13,309 bases of DNA from DASRAA01 sp036512955 (GTDB lineage: Bacteria > Acidobacteriota > Terriglobia > Terriglobales > Acidobacteriaceae), in NCBI GenBank assembly GCA_036512955.1, contig DATBZX010000198.1, forward strand, positions 1 to 13,309, written 5' to 3'. This document shows, piece by piece, positions 5,432 through 13,103 of this stretch. Positions within the stretch are counted from its first letter, which is position 1. Each line of letters begins with the position of its first letter. The translations under genes and the position numbers were made by a program. The notes under the pieces were generated by a model. That model was not told where the DNA came from. It searched no databases and was given only the letters and a program-made list of their open reading frames with translations.

Positions 5432-7423
5432 ATGCATGTTGGCCGAAAGTTTGTAGTTACCGAGCTTGTTGCCTTTGCTTTGCTGGTGTTGGCTCTGTTG
5501 TGCTCGACAAGCAGCTTGGCGGGCGACGATTTTCCGCAAGTCTCCGCCGAAGAGGTGAAGATGACGACCTTCGCGGAAGCACCCGGAGCGTCGGCGGTCA
5601 TCCTGTACCGCCAGGTAGATAGAGACGACAGCCAAGTTCCCACATTTGAAAACAACTACTACCGCATCAAGATTCTAACGGAGGAGGGAAGGAAGTACGC
5701 CGATATTGAGATTCCCTTCATCAAGGAAGCGGAAAAAGATGTTGTGCAAATCAAAGCGCGGACTGTCCAGCCCGATGGTTCGATCAAGACTTTTGACGGC
5801 CAGATTTTCGACAAAACCCTGGTCAAGGCCAAGGGATTGAAATATCGGGCCAAGACTTTTACTCTGCCCAATGTTCAGCCGGGAAGCATCGTTGAGTACT
5901 CCTATAGGAAATATTTTGGCTTCACCCTCTACAACGCGCACTGGATTGTAAGCGCGGACTTGTTCACAAAACGGGCCAAGTTTTCAATGAAGCCTTATGA
6001 TCGCGATCCTTCTCTGGGGATTCAGTGGATTTCTCAAGGGTTACCTGCCGGAAATCCTGGGCCACAACGGAAGGGCAACGACGTAATCCGGCTGGAAGTA
6101 GTCAATATCCCGGCGTTCCACGCCGAAGACTATATGCCGCCAGAGGATGAGCTCAAGGCCCACGTGGGTTTCATCTATACCAGCAACAGATTTGACTCAA
6201 AAGATTCAGATAAGTTTTGGAAGGAAGTCGGCAAATACGACTACGATTACCTGGAAAACTACCAGGTGAAGCATAAAGGCCTGGAGCAGGCTGTCTCGCA
6301 GATCGTATCTCCGGGAGACTCTCCGCAAGACAAGCTGCAGAAGACTTACGCCAGAGTGCAAAAGTTGCGCAATACCAGCTTTGAGAGGGAGAAGACGGAA
6401 CAGGAACACAAACGGGAAAAGGACAAGACCGAAGCCAATGTCATTGAAGTCTGGCAGCGCGGTTATGGGTCGCGAAAGCAGCTTAATCTGCTTTTTCTGA
6501 GCATGGCGTGGGCATCTGGGCTTGAAGCCTACTATGTGGAGGTACCGCGGCGAGATCGCAGTTTCTTCTATGCCAAGGCAATGAATACGAGAGCATTGTC
6601 ACAGAGCGTGGTTGTCGTGAAGCTCAATGGCACGGATGTTTTCTTTGATCCGGGTTCGCTGTATACGCCTTTTGGCCAGTTGCCGTGGCAAGTGACTGGA
6701 ATGTCGGGTCTGAAGTTGGACAAGACCGGAGGTACTTGGATCCAGATCCCCATGCCTGCCAGCGCTGAATCTCGCGTCGAGCGCACAGCCAACTTGAAAC
6801 TATCTGAGTCCGGTGATCTGGAGGGCAAGCTCAGCATAAAATACACCGGCCAGGAAGCCCTGGTGCGGCGCGTAGAAGAGCGTGACGAAGATCAAACCCA
6901 GCGAAAGAAGTTTCTCGAGGAACAGGCGAAAGGATACATCCCGGCCGGCACTGAGTTGGATCTGACCAACCAGCCGGATTGGACAGGTTCCGATACGCCT
7001 CTAGTGGCTGAATTTAACTTGAAGGTGCCCGGATGGGTGTCGGTTACCGGCCACAAGGCGTTCGTTCCAGTGGGCCTGTTCGGCGGCTCGGAGAAACACG
7101 TATTTGATCACTCCGAGCGCGTCCACCCGATCTACTTCGAGTTTCCATTTCAAAAAATTGACGACTTGACCATCGAGCTGCCGGCTGGATGGAGAGTAAC
7201 CAGCTTGCCGCCGCTGCAGAATCAGGCCAGCAAGGTCATTGGTTACACCATGAAAGCTGAGAACGATGGCGCCAAAATCCACCTGAAACGGACGATCGAC
7301 GTCGGCCTTCTCATGGTGGGTACGGATAACTACCAGCTCTTGCGAAGTTTTTTTCAGGTGGTGAGGACGTCGGATGAGGCTCAAATTGTCTTGCAAGCGG
7401 ACACTGCGACCGCCAGCAAATAG
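5432..7423 (+). CDS. Secreted DUF3857 protein with degenerate transglutaminase domain
   Basis: A 663-residue exported protein. The signal peptide is within residues 1-30 (cleavage near SLAG). A DUF3857 beta-sandwich domain covers about 45-235, a transglutaminase-like domain about 290-410, and a C-terminal beta-rich region (DUF3858-like) the rest. In active relatives the Cys sits in a 'G-x-G-x-C-x-D' turn. Here that turn reads GYGSRKQLN (344-352), so Arg348 replaces Cys. The His of 'FNH' reads LSQS (389-392), so it is also lost. Only the Asp of FFDPGS (Asp406) remains. It is therefore probably a non-enzymatic binding or scaffold protein. The second DUF3857 gene starts inside its last 50 bases, so the two are co-transcribed. 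The substrate or partner is unknown; the location is periplasm or cell surface. Confidence 0.88.
   Translation: MHVGRKFVVTELVAFALLVLALLCSTSSLAGDDFPQVSAEEVKMTTFAEAPGASAVILYRQVDRDDSQVPTFENNYYRIKILTEEGRKYADIEIPFIKEAEKDVVQIKARTVQPDGSIKTFDGQIFDKTLVKAKGLKYRAKTFTLPNVQPGSIVEYSYRKYFGFTLYNAHWIVSADLFTKRAKFSMKPYDRDPSLGIQWISQGLPAGNPGPQRKGNDVIRLEVVNIPAFHAEDYMPPEDELKAHVGFIYTSNRFDSKDSDKFWKEVGKYDYDYLENYQVKHKGLEQAVSQIVSPGDSPQDKLQKTYARVQKLRNTSFEREKTEQEHKREKDKTEANVIEVWQRGYGSRKQLNLLFLSMAWASGLEAYYVEVPRRDRSFFYAKAMNTRALSQSVVVVKLNGTDVFFDPGSLYTPFGQLPWQVTGMSGLKLDKTGGTWIQIPMPASAESRVERTANLKLSESGDLEGKLSIKYTGQEALVRRVEERDEDQTQRKKFLEEQAKGYIPAGTELDLTNQPDWTGSDTPLVAEFNLKVPGWVSVTGHKAFVPVGLFGGSEKHVFDHSERVHPIYFEFPFQKIDDLTIELPAGWRVTSLPPLQNQASKVIGYTMKAENDGAKIHLKRTIDVGLLMVGTDNYQLLRSFFQVVRTSDEAQIVLQADTATASK
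7363..7367 (+). promoter_or_regulatory. Ribosome binding site of the broken DUF3857 paralogue
   Basis: GAGGA lies 6 bases before ATG 7374, inside the end of the preceding gene. It supports a start that overlaps the upstream gene by 50 bases. Confidence 0.5.
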
Positions 7424-8745
7424 CGCCAAAGTCGTTACATATTTGGTCTTAGGCTTGTTGCCGATCTTTGCCGTCCTTCCCCAGGCGTTCGCCACAGGCG
7501 ACGCGCCGGGCTGGATGCATTCTCTGGTCAACGTGCCATTGCCGCCTCATGACGAGAAGGCCGCCGCCGTGTTGTTGTACTCCGAAACAAATGTAACCGT
7601 CATCAGCACCGACAAGGTCAAAACTGTGGTGCGGCAAGCCTACAAGATTCTTCGTCCCGAGGGCCGTGAGTACGGAAACGTCTGGGTTGACTTCAATCCC
7701 CACAAGAAGGTCACGGTATTGCACGGATGGTGTATCCCCGCGCAGGGCAAAGACTATGAGGTCAAGGAAAAGGATGTCGTCCATGCTGCACGAGATCGGC
7801 GTCGATTCCTACTACGTCGTGATCAACACTCGCCGCGGATCGGTCGCTGCCGGCACACCTGCCCGCGTTAGCGCGTTCAACCACGCCATCCTTGCCATCA
7901 AGCTGCCCGATGAAGTCAAGGATGCTTCGCTCCTTGCCACCATCGACGATCCCAAGCTGGGCAGGCTGTTGTTTTTTGATCCGACCAATGAACTAACTCC
8001 CTTCGGACAACTCAGCGGACATCTGCAGGCCAATTACGGCTTGCTGGTCCGGCCCGATGGCGGCGAACTCGTGCAATTGCCGAAGCAGTCTCCGGCGACG
8101 AACGGTGTTCAGCGGACCGCCAAGTTCACCTTGGAGTCGTCAGGTACTTTGAAGGGTGATGTTAAGGAGACGCGGGTGGGCGACCGTGCCGCCTCTGCGC
8201 GCTGGACACTCCGAGCGGCTGCGCAAGACAAAGACCGCCTCAAGCCCATCGAGAGCTTGCTGGCGGCTTCGCTGCCGAATTTCCGCATTACCGATTCACA
8301 AGTCGTGAATCTCCAACAAACCGACCAGCCTTTCGGCTTCAACTACTCTTTCGTGACCGATAACTACGCCAAGAACGCCGGTGATGTACTTCTGGTGCGG
8401 CCACGTGTCCTGGGCGTCCGGTCGAGTGGCCTTCTGGAGACCAAGCTCCCGCGCCAGTTCCCGGTGGAGTTCAACGGACCGGCTCGCGATACGGACGTGT
8501 TCGAAATCACCATGCCTGCCGGCTATGTGGTCGATGAACTTCCGGCCCCTGTCACTGCCGAGTACGACTTCGGCAGCTACCATTCCAAGACCGAAGTGGA
8601 TGGCAACGTCATCCGCTACACCCGTACCTTCGAAGTGAAAGAGTTGAGCGTGCCCGTCAGCAATGAAGACCAGTTGAAGAAGTTCTACCGCATCATCGCG
8701 TCCGACGAACGCAGCATGGTGGTTCTGAAACAGTCAGCGAAGTAG
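7374..8745 (+). pseudogene. Second secreted DUF3857/transglutaminase gene, broken by deletion and frameshift
   Basis: The first frame (7374-7871, 165 codons) gives a signal peptide ending PQAFA and the first third of a DUF3857 domain up to KEKDVV, then about 30 unrelated residues before a stop. In the +1 frame the family resumes at SSMLHEIGVDSYYVVIN and continues to QSAK at 8745. That part covers the second half of the transglutaminase domain, with the catalytic-type His in FNHAILAIKL, Asp in FFDPTNE, and the C-terminal beta region. Compared with the upstream paralogue about 225 residues are missing, including the rest of DUF3857 and the Cys motif. Both frames fit the family through 7774-7781, so the join lies within GATGTCGTC (7773-7781). 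The 3' part could be re-initiated at ATG 7783 (AAGG nearby) but would lack a signal peptide. An assembly error is an alternative. Confidence 0.8.
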
Positions 8746-8804
8746 CGCCGCATCGAACTGCACCCACTCTGGGAGTCGGCTCTCGACGTTCTCGCCAAAA
8801 CTCA

Positions 8805-9920
8805 CTACGGCCGCAAATGCTTGTCAAAGAACTTCACCGTCACGTCATAGGTCTCGCGCGATTCCGGCACATCGGGATCGTAGAAGAAGCCATGGAACAG
8901 TCCATCCCATAGGTGCAGCTCGGCTTCGACTCCCAGCTTCGTGAGCTGGTTATGCGTGTTGATCCCCGAGCTGTAGTCGAAGGCGCGAGTGCCGCTGAGG
9001 ATCAGCGTCGGCGGAAACTGCCGCAACACCTCATCTGAATAAACAGGAGAGATCATGGGATCGCGCATGTTGGCGTCACTGAAGTATCCCAGGTGCATAC
9101 GCCCATCGCCCGCATTGGGCGGAGGAGGCATGCGCCCATCGAGTGGCGGAGTGGTGAACTCGGCGTCGCCCCCGAAGTCCCCCGCGGACGCGCCGAAGAT
9201 GCCGATCGCGCCCGGCCGCGGCAAATGATGCGTCTGGAACCACGCCACCGATTCCGCCGTCAGCATTCCTCCGGCCGAGCAGCCGAAGATGCCAATGCTC
9301 TCCGGCTTGTACTGCTTGAGCAGTTCCGCATAGACCTTCGCGACATCTTCGCTGGCCGCCGGAAACTTGAACTCCGGCCCCTGCCGGTAGTTGACCGTGA
9401 CCACCTTGATCTTGCCCAGCCCCGCGATGGGAATCGACTCGATGATGCCGCACGTGGGCGCGCACACGTTGAAGCCTCCGCCGTGCAGGTTGATGAGCAC
9501 GCGATGCTGGTTGCGCGGCGCGATGCCCGCCTTGGGGACGATGACCAGCGCAGGCACTCCGCCGATGGTCGCCGCCTGCATCTCGACGGGATAGCGCGCC
9601 TTCTGCTTGTCGATGAGCGGCGCCAGGTGCGCATCGATGCGCGCGCGTTCCTTGGCGATGTCGGGATCAGGCGCCGGATCGGGATGCAGCAGGCGATAGG
9701 TGACGTACGCCCGCGCTTCGGGACTGAGAAAGCTCGACAGCGGTACAGTTTGCGGAGGAATGTGCACGGTCCCATCCGCATCAACCGTGACGGCAGGCGC
9801 TGGCGCATTAGCGTCCACTTGCGCGCTGATGTTTGCAGCTAACGCGAAGGCAAGCGTCACGCCGAAAAACGTGAGGCGAAGCAGAGCGGGCGAGCGACGG
9901 GAGATGTTCAGTGCGGTCAT
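8805..9920 (-). CDS. Secreted alpha/beta hydrolase (esterase/lipase, HGGG type)
   Basis: A 371-residue exported hydrolase of the alpha/beta hydrolase fold-3 (hormone-sensitive-lipase-like) group. A signal peptide (basic N-terminus, hydrophobic core, ANISA-Q) covers residues 1-34. The oxyanion motif HGGGF is at 146-150, the nucleophile elbow GCSAG at 213-217 (Ser215), a probable Asp315 in TRAFDYSSG, and His343 in LFHGFF. The expected reaction is hydrolysis of carboxylic esters in the periplasm; the natural substrate is not evident. ATG 9920 is chosen because the signal peptide then has a normal N-region; a TTG at 9947 would add nine residues. Neither start has a good ribosome site. A double dyad lies 46-80 bases upstream, a likely place for control. 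It is transcribed towards the broken DUF3857 gene. Confidence 0.88.
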   Translation of the reverse strand: MTALNISRRSPALLRLTFFGVTLAFALAANISAQVDANAPAPAVTVDADGTVHIPPQTVPLSSFLSPEARAYVTYRLLHPDPAPDPDIAKERARIDAHLAPLIDKQKARYPVEMQAATIGGVPALVIVPKAGIAPRNQHRVLINLHGGGFNVCAPTCGIIESIPIAGLGKIKVVTVNYRQGPEFKFPAASEDVAKVYAELLKQYKPESIGIFGCSAGGMLTAESVAWFQTHHLPRPGAIGIFGASAGDFGGDAEFTTPPLDGRMPPPPNAGDGRMHLGYFSDANMRDPMISPVYSDEVLRQFPPTLILSGTRAFDYSSGINTHNQLTKLGVEAELHLWDGLFHGFFYDPDVPESRETYDVTVKFFDKHLRP

Positions 9921-9965
9921 GGCGCAACCATGGTACAAGAGTGGCAAAGGCGAGCTGAGGCGTAA

Positions 9966-10000
9966 GTTACGAAGGTACCGGGGGTGCGTACTTTAGTAAC
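9966..10000. promoter_or_regulatory. Double dyad, candidate operator for the hydrolase gene
   Basis: GTTACGAAGGTAC (9966-9978) and GTACTTTAGTAAC (9988-10000) form a 13-base inverted repeat with one mismatch and one G-T pair around a 9-base spacer. Each arm also contains TAC-N4-GTA (9968-9977 and 9989-9998), with centres exactly 21 bases apart. TAC-N4-GTA resembles the TACA/TGTA core bound by BlaI/MecI-type repressors, a family common in Acidobacteria. That regulator assignment is inference. Confidence 0.45.
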
Positions 10001-10052
10001 CAGTTGCCAATAGCCACGTAGACACTCAATCGAACGGCGCGTTTGAGCGGCG

Positions 10053-11126
10053 TTAAAAGCCGATTTTTAGAATGGTGCCGTTGATCCCCACCAGCCATCC
10101 GGCTTTTGGACTGGCGAACGCCACCGCCCAAAATCCCGTCACACCCGGCAGCGAGAACCAGGTAGTTCCTTCATCCGGGGTCCACGCCGCGCCGCCCGCA
10201 TTGGCCGTGACCACTACGGTCCGACTCCCATCGCCGTTGCCAACTCCATGCGCATAAGCCAGTCCGAAAATAGCGCCGGTCACGGGAGGAGGATTGGTAA
10301 GCGCCCATGTAACCCCACCATCGCTTGACGTGGCCGTCCTCGCGTTATTCGGATCGCTCGGGTCCAGATCGCCGCCGCCCACAATGCCATCCCACGGGTT
10401 GCGGAACGCAATCGTGAATCCGCCTGCGCTGGGCGAACTCACGAGCGGAGTGTCGTACGCATTCCACGTATCGCCTCCGTCTCTCGTCGCCAGCACCCTC
10501 GCAATAGTCGAAGCGCCGGTAGCAATCCAGGCGTTCTGTCCACCCTGCGTCGCCACGCAAGTGCCACTGGCGGCAAACGACCCTTCTCCCGGCAACGCGG
10601 GCGGCATGTTGCTGCTGATGCTTTGCCACGTGGTTCCATCGGTGGTGCGCAGGTCGGGGAACACTCCGTTTACTGAGTCGCTGTGGGCAATACCCTTCTT
10701 CGGCGTCCAGAATGCGAAGCAATCGTAGAACGCGCCTGGAAGCTGGTTCACGAACTGCAGAGCCCAGGTCGCGCCGCCATCGACAGTCTTGTAGATGCGG
10801 AAGTCCGAGGGGGCACCGCTACCGCCGATCGACATGAGGTACGCAACCTTGGCGCTCACGCCTTCCACATCGCGGAACTGCAGCAATTCAGCGCCCGGCA
10901 CCACGCCGGCCTTCCAGGTATTTCCGCCATCGGTTGTGACGGTGAACGTGCCGTTGCGTCCAGAAGCCCACACCACTTGCGGGTTCACCGGACTCACGGC
11001 AATCAATCCGTTGATGGTGCCGCTGTTTTGCGGAGTCAAGGTAGGTTGAGCGGTTTTCGGCTGGCCTTGTGCGATCAGCGTCGCGAAGGCAGCGAACAGA
11101 AACGGCAACAGGGAACGTCTCATCAT
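10053..11126 (-). CDS. Secreted Asp-box beta-propeller (Ycf48/BNR-like)
   Basis: A 357-residue exported protein. The signal peptide is MMRRSLLPFLFAAFATLIAQ (cleavage near QGQ). Six Asp-box motifs of the S/T-x-D-x-G-x-T-W type recur: TDGGNTW 65-71, VDGGATW 115-121, TDGTTW 162-167, RDGGDTW 215-221, SDGGVTW 268-274 and PDEGTTW 317-323. They mark beta-propeller blades as in Ycf48/HCF136-like and sialidase-type proteins. No sialidase catalytic residues can be claimed. Such secreted propellers bind proteins or glycans, and the role here is unknown. The start at ATG 11126 has GGAGGA upstream; a second ATG follows at once (11123). A strong promoter lies just upstream, so this is probably a single-gene transcript. 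Confidence 0.87.
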   Translation of the reverse strand: MMRRSLLPFLFAAFATLIAQGQPKTAQPTLTPQNSGTINGLIAVSPVNPQVVWASGRNGTFTVTTDGGNTWKAGVVPGAELLQFRDVEGVSAKVAYLMSIGGSGAPSDFRIYKTVDGGATWALQFVNQLPGAFYDCFAFWTPKKGIAHSDSVNGVFPDLRTTDGTTWQSISSNMPPALPGEGSFAASGTCVATQGGQNAWIATGASTIARVLATRDGGDTWNAYDTPLVSSPSAGGFTIAFRNPWDGIVGGGDLDPSDPNNARTATSSDGGVTWALTNPPPVTGAIFGLAYAHGVGNGDGSRTVVVTANAGGAAWTPDEGTTWFSLPGVTGFWAVAFASPKAGWLVGINGTILKIGF

Positions 11127-11157
11127 GACACTTCCTCCCCGGCCAGAGTTAGCGGGC

Positions 11158-11186
11158 AGTATAGGACGCGGTGTCGGGAGTGTCAA
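11158..11186 (-). promoter_or_regulatory. Sigma-70 promoter of the propeller gene
   Basis: On the minus strand, TTGACA (11186-11181) and TATACT (11163-11158) are separated by exactly 17 bases. That is a perfect -35 and a 5-of-6 match at -10. RNA would start near 11151, giving a leader of about 25 bases that includes the GGAGGA site. Confidence 0.85.
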
Positions 11187-11244
11187 ACTTTTGACGCAGC
11201 CTGCCGCAATAGGGTTGTCATCCCTCAGGCCTCCGCCCCCCATT

Positions 11245-11307
11245 CTTGTCATCCCTCGCGACTCCGCCTGGAGGCGCGGGGAATCTGCTTTCGGCCGCTC
11301 CGCGAAA
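11245..11307. repeat. Dispersed palindromic repeat, copy B
   Basis: It shares its first 16 bases with 4921-4936. The stem CCC-(T)-CGCG-CTCC (11253-11265) pairs with GGAG-CGCGGGG (11270-11281) around GCCT, keeping the same bulged T as copy A although the stem tip sequence differs. The right flank (CTTT, GCGAAA) also matches copy A. A third copy of TTGTCATCCCTC lies just before it at 11215-11226. Confidence 0.7.
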
Positions 11308-11318
11308 ACGTGGTGCCG

Positions 11319-11407
11319 CATCCAAGCGAAGCTTGGGTGGGATTCTTCCGCTCCTCGTCGTCATCCTGAGCGAAGCGAGGCCGCCGAGCGGAGTCGAAGG
11401 ACCCCTT
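11319..11407. repeat. Additional intergenic palindromic repeat units
   Basis: CCAAGC-GAA-GCTTGG (11322-11336) is a perfect 6-bp hairpin extended by ATC/GGT pairs. It is followed by GTCATCCTGAGCGAAGCG and AGTCGAAGGACCCC (11360-11405). These resemble the 'CATCCTGAGCGAAGCGAAGGA' type of intergenic repeat that I associate with many Acidobacteria and other environmental genomes (from memory, not searched). Confidence 0.55.
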
Positions 11408-11442
11408 TCCCCGCCACGAACCATGCGTTGCGAAGAAACGCG

Positions 11443-11682
11443 CTAGTTCTTCACCGTCATGCCGGCCGAGTCCACGGCCTTCTTGCCGGAGACGCCTTCC
11501 AGCCCGGCGAGAATTCCGCGGTACTCGTTCTTGTCGCACTGCATGGCGAGTCCGCCCTTCTTGTCGCCGTCCGCCCAAGTCAAGCCCACGAAATGCTTCT
11601 TCGATTTGGTGAGCGCCATCAGCGCGCCAATCCCGAAGCTGACCAAGGCTAGGCCGATGGCCGCGCCGACTCTGCGGTGCAC
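11443..11682 (-). CDS. Small membrane-anchored hypothetical protein
   Basis: A 79-residue reading frame. Residues about 6-24 (GAAIGLALVSFGIGALMAL) form one membrane segment, followed by a soluble part (KSKKHFVGLTWADGDKKGG to KKAVDSAGMTVKN). I do not recognise the family. The composition (one anchor, Lys/Gly/Asp-rich folded-looking domain) is protein-like, and the opposite-strand frames are not. The start is GTG 11682 with only a weak AAGA-like site. A TAAAAT box (11697-11692) lies 9 bases ahead, so a very short or absent leader is possible. Alternatively it could be the 3' remnant of a longer gene. It lies 142 bases downstream of tyrS, separated by a G-rich tract. Confidence 0.55.
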   Translation of the reverse strand: MHRRVGAAIGLALVSFGIGALMALTKSKKHFVGLTWADGDKKGGLAMQCDKNEYRGILAGLEGVSGKKAVDSAGMTVKN

Positions 11683-11703
11683 ATCTTCAATATTTTACGA
11701 GCA

Positions 11704-11727
11704 GGGGGGAGGGGGAGGGGGTAGGGG
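11704..11727 (+). other. G-quadruplex-forming tract
   Basis: Four G-runs (6, 5, 5 and 4 Gs) are separated by A, A and TA. This fits a very compact intramolecular G-quadruplex with 1-, 1- and 2-base loops. It lies on the plus strand, which is the template strand for the leftward genes, between tyrS and the small membrane-protein gene. Confidence 0.75.
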
Positions 11728-11824
11728 CGCCCCCGGCCATAAAGACAAACTAGCGAGGGTTACTAAGTCGCCAACAATCAAACGGTTGCTGAATAAAAGA
11801 CAATTCTGCGCAGGCGTTCCGTTC

Positions 11825-13087
11825 TCACCCTTCGACAGTCACTCTCACCATCTTTTTTCCTGCCCTTAAAGTGACCGCAGAGCCGAGTTTCAGCGCTACA
11901 ACCAGCTCGTTCTTGAGTTCACCATCCACTTTCACTGCATTTTGTTTCACCTTGCGCAGTCCATCAGCAACCGACGTCGCAAGTCCAGTGCGAAAGAGCA
12001 GCTTGTCGAGTTTCACCTGCACCATTCCATCCGAAGGCAACGCCGCATTCGGAGCCAGCACTTCCGCGGCCTTCACCGTCACCAGCGGCAAGTCTTCGGG
12101 AGCTTCGTCCTTCTGGAACATGCGCGACCATCCAGCAGCGGCAAGTTCCGCGGCTTCGCTGCCATGGAAGTCGGAAACGATGCGCTTGCCGAGATCCTGC
12201 TTGAGCTTCATGGGATGCGCTGCGCCCTTCGCCACTGCCTGCTGCAACTCCTCGATCTCGCGCGTGGTGACGTCGGTGAGCAGCTCGTAATAGCGCCACA
12301 TCAGCGCGTCGGAGATGGACATCACCTTACCGAACATCTCCTGCGGCGCTTCGGTGATGCCGATGTAGTTGCCATAGGACTTCGACATCTTCTGCACGCC
12401 GTCGGTGCCTTCGAGCAGCGGCATGGTGAGCACGATCTGCGGCGGCTGGTTGTAGTCGCGCTGCAGTTGGCGTCCCATGAGCAGATTGAACTTCTGGTCG
12501 GTGCCGCCGAGTTCGACGTCGGCTTCGAGCGCCACCGAGTCGTATCCCTGCGCGATGGGATACAGCAGCTCGTGCATGGCGATGGGCTTCTCCTCGACGA
12601 AGCGCTTGTGGAAGTCTTCGCGCTCGAGCATCTGCGAGACCGTGAACTTGGCGGCCAGGCGGATGAAGCCTTCGAAGCCCAGCTTGCCCAGCCAGTCGCT
12701 GTTGAAGCGCACCTCGGTCTTGTCGCGGTCGAGGATCTTGAAGACCTGCGCCTTGTAGGTTTCGGCGTTGGCATCGATCTGCTCGCGGGTGAGCGCCGGA
12801 CGCGTGGCCGAGCGGCCCGAGGGATCGCCGATGAGGCCGGTGAAGTCTCCGATGAGGAAGATGACGGTGTGGCCCATGTCCTGGAAGTGCTTGAGCTTGC
12901 GCATGAGCACGGTGTGTCCGAGATGCAGGTCGGGGGCGGTGGGATCGAATCCGGCCTTCACCCGCATGGGCTTGCCGGAGGCGAGCGAGCGCTCGATGCG
13001 CTCGCGCAGGTCGCTCTCGCGAATGATTTCAGCCGCGCCTTTGCGCAGGTAGGCCAGTTGCTCGTCAACCGGTGGGAATTGGGGCAT
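11825..13087 (-). CDS. tyrS: Tyrosyl-tRNA synthetase
   Basis: A 420-residue class I synthetase that joins tyrosine to tRNA-Tyr in the cytoplasm, using ATP. The Rossmann-fold catalytic core shows HLGH (55-58, the HIGH signature), IGDFTGLIGDPSGRS (79-93), GTDQKFN (195-201) and KMSKS (233-237). A C-terminal S4 RNA-binding domain follows from about 350 (LLFRTGLATSVADGLRKVKQ). The KMSKS form rather than KFGKS/T puts it with the TyrZ-like branch of bacterial TyrRS. The length is normal. The start at ATG 13087 has no Shine-Dalgarno sequence; a consensus TATAAT lies just 8 bases upstream, suggesting leaderless mRNA. No T-box-like leader is present. I see no rho-independent terminator after the gene. 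Confidence 0.97.
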   Translation of the reverse strand: MPQFPPVDEQLAYLRKGAAEIIRESDLRERIERSLASGKPMRVKAGFDPTAPDLHLGHTVLMRKLKHFQDMGHTVIFLIGDFTGLIGDPSGRSATRPALTREQIDANAETYKAQVFKILDRDKTEVRFNSDWLGKLGFEGFIRLAAKFTVSQMLEREDFHKRFVEEKPIAMHELLYPIAQGYDSVALEADVELGGTDQKFNLLMGRQLQRDYNQPPQIVLTMPLLEGTDGVQKMSKSYGNYIGITEAPQEMFGKVMSISDALMWRYYELLTDVTTREIEELQQAVAKGAAHPMKLKQDLGKRIVSDFHGSEAAELAAAGWSRMFQKDEAPEDLPLVTVKAAEVLAPNAALPSDGMVQVKLDKLLFRTGLATSVADGLRKVKQNAVKVDGELKNELVVALKLGSAVTLRAGKKMVRVTVEG

Positions 13088-13095
13088 AGATATTG

Positions 13096-13101
13096 ATTAT
13101 A
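13096..13101 (-). promoter_or_regulatory. -10 box of tyrS, implying a leaderless transcript
   Basis: A perfect TATAAT on the minus strand, with 8 bases between it and ATG 13087. Initiation 6-8 bases downstream would place the first RNA base at or within two bases of the start codon. No clear -35 is seen; the region where it would lie is the heptamer repeat. Confidence 0.55.
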
Positions 13102-13103
13102 GA

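Larger units (their letters stand above)
11127..11442. other. Gene-free repeat cluster with the propeller-gene promoter
   Basis: About 316 bases between the propeller gene and the small membrane-protein gene. The left end carries the propeller promoter (11158-11186). The rest is a mosaic of short palindromic repeats (11215-11407). Open frames here on both strands are Arg/Pro-rich and lack ribosome sites; I do not regard them as genes. Confidence 0.65.

Noticed and set aside
9093..9842. 249-codon plus-strand frame opposite the hydrolase gene
   Set aside because: Arg/His/Asp-rich shadow of a gene with clear HGGG and GxSxG motifs; no ribosome site or recognisable domain.
11218..11652. Open frames within the repeat cluster on both strands
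   Set aside because: Pro/Arg-rich translations of repeat DNA, without starts supported by ribosome sites.
11942..13096. 384-codon plus-strand frame opposite tyrS
   Set aside because: Its length follows from the GC-rich codon pattern of tyrS; composition is Leu/Glu/His/Arg-biased with no family resemblance.
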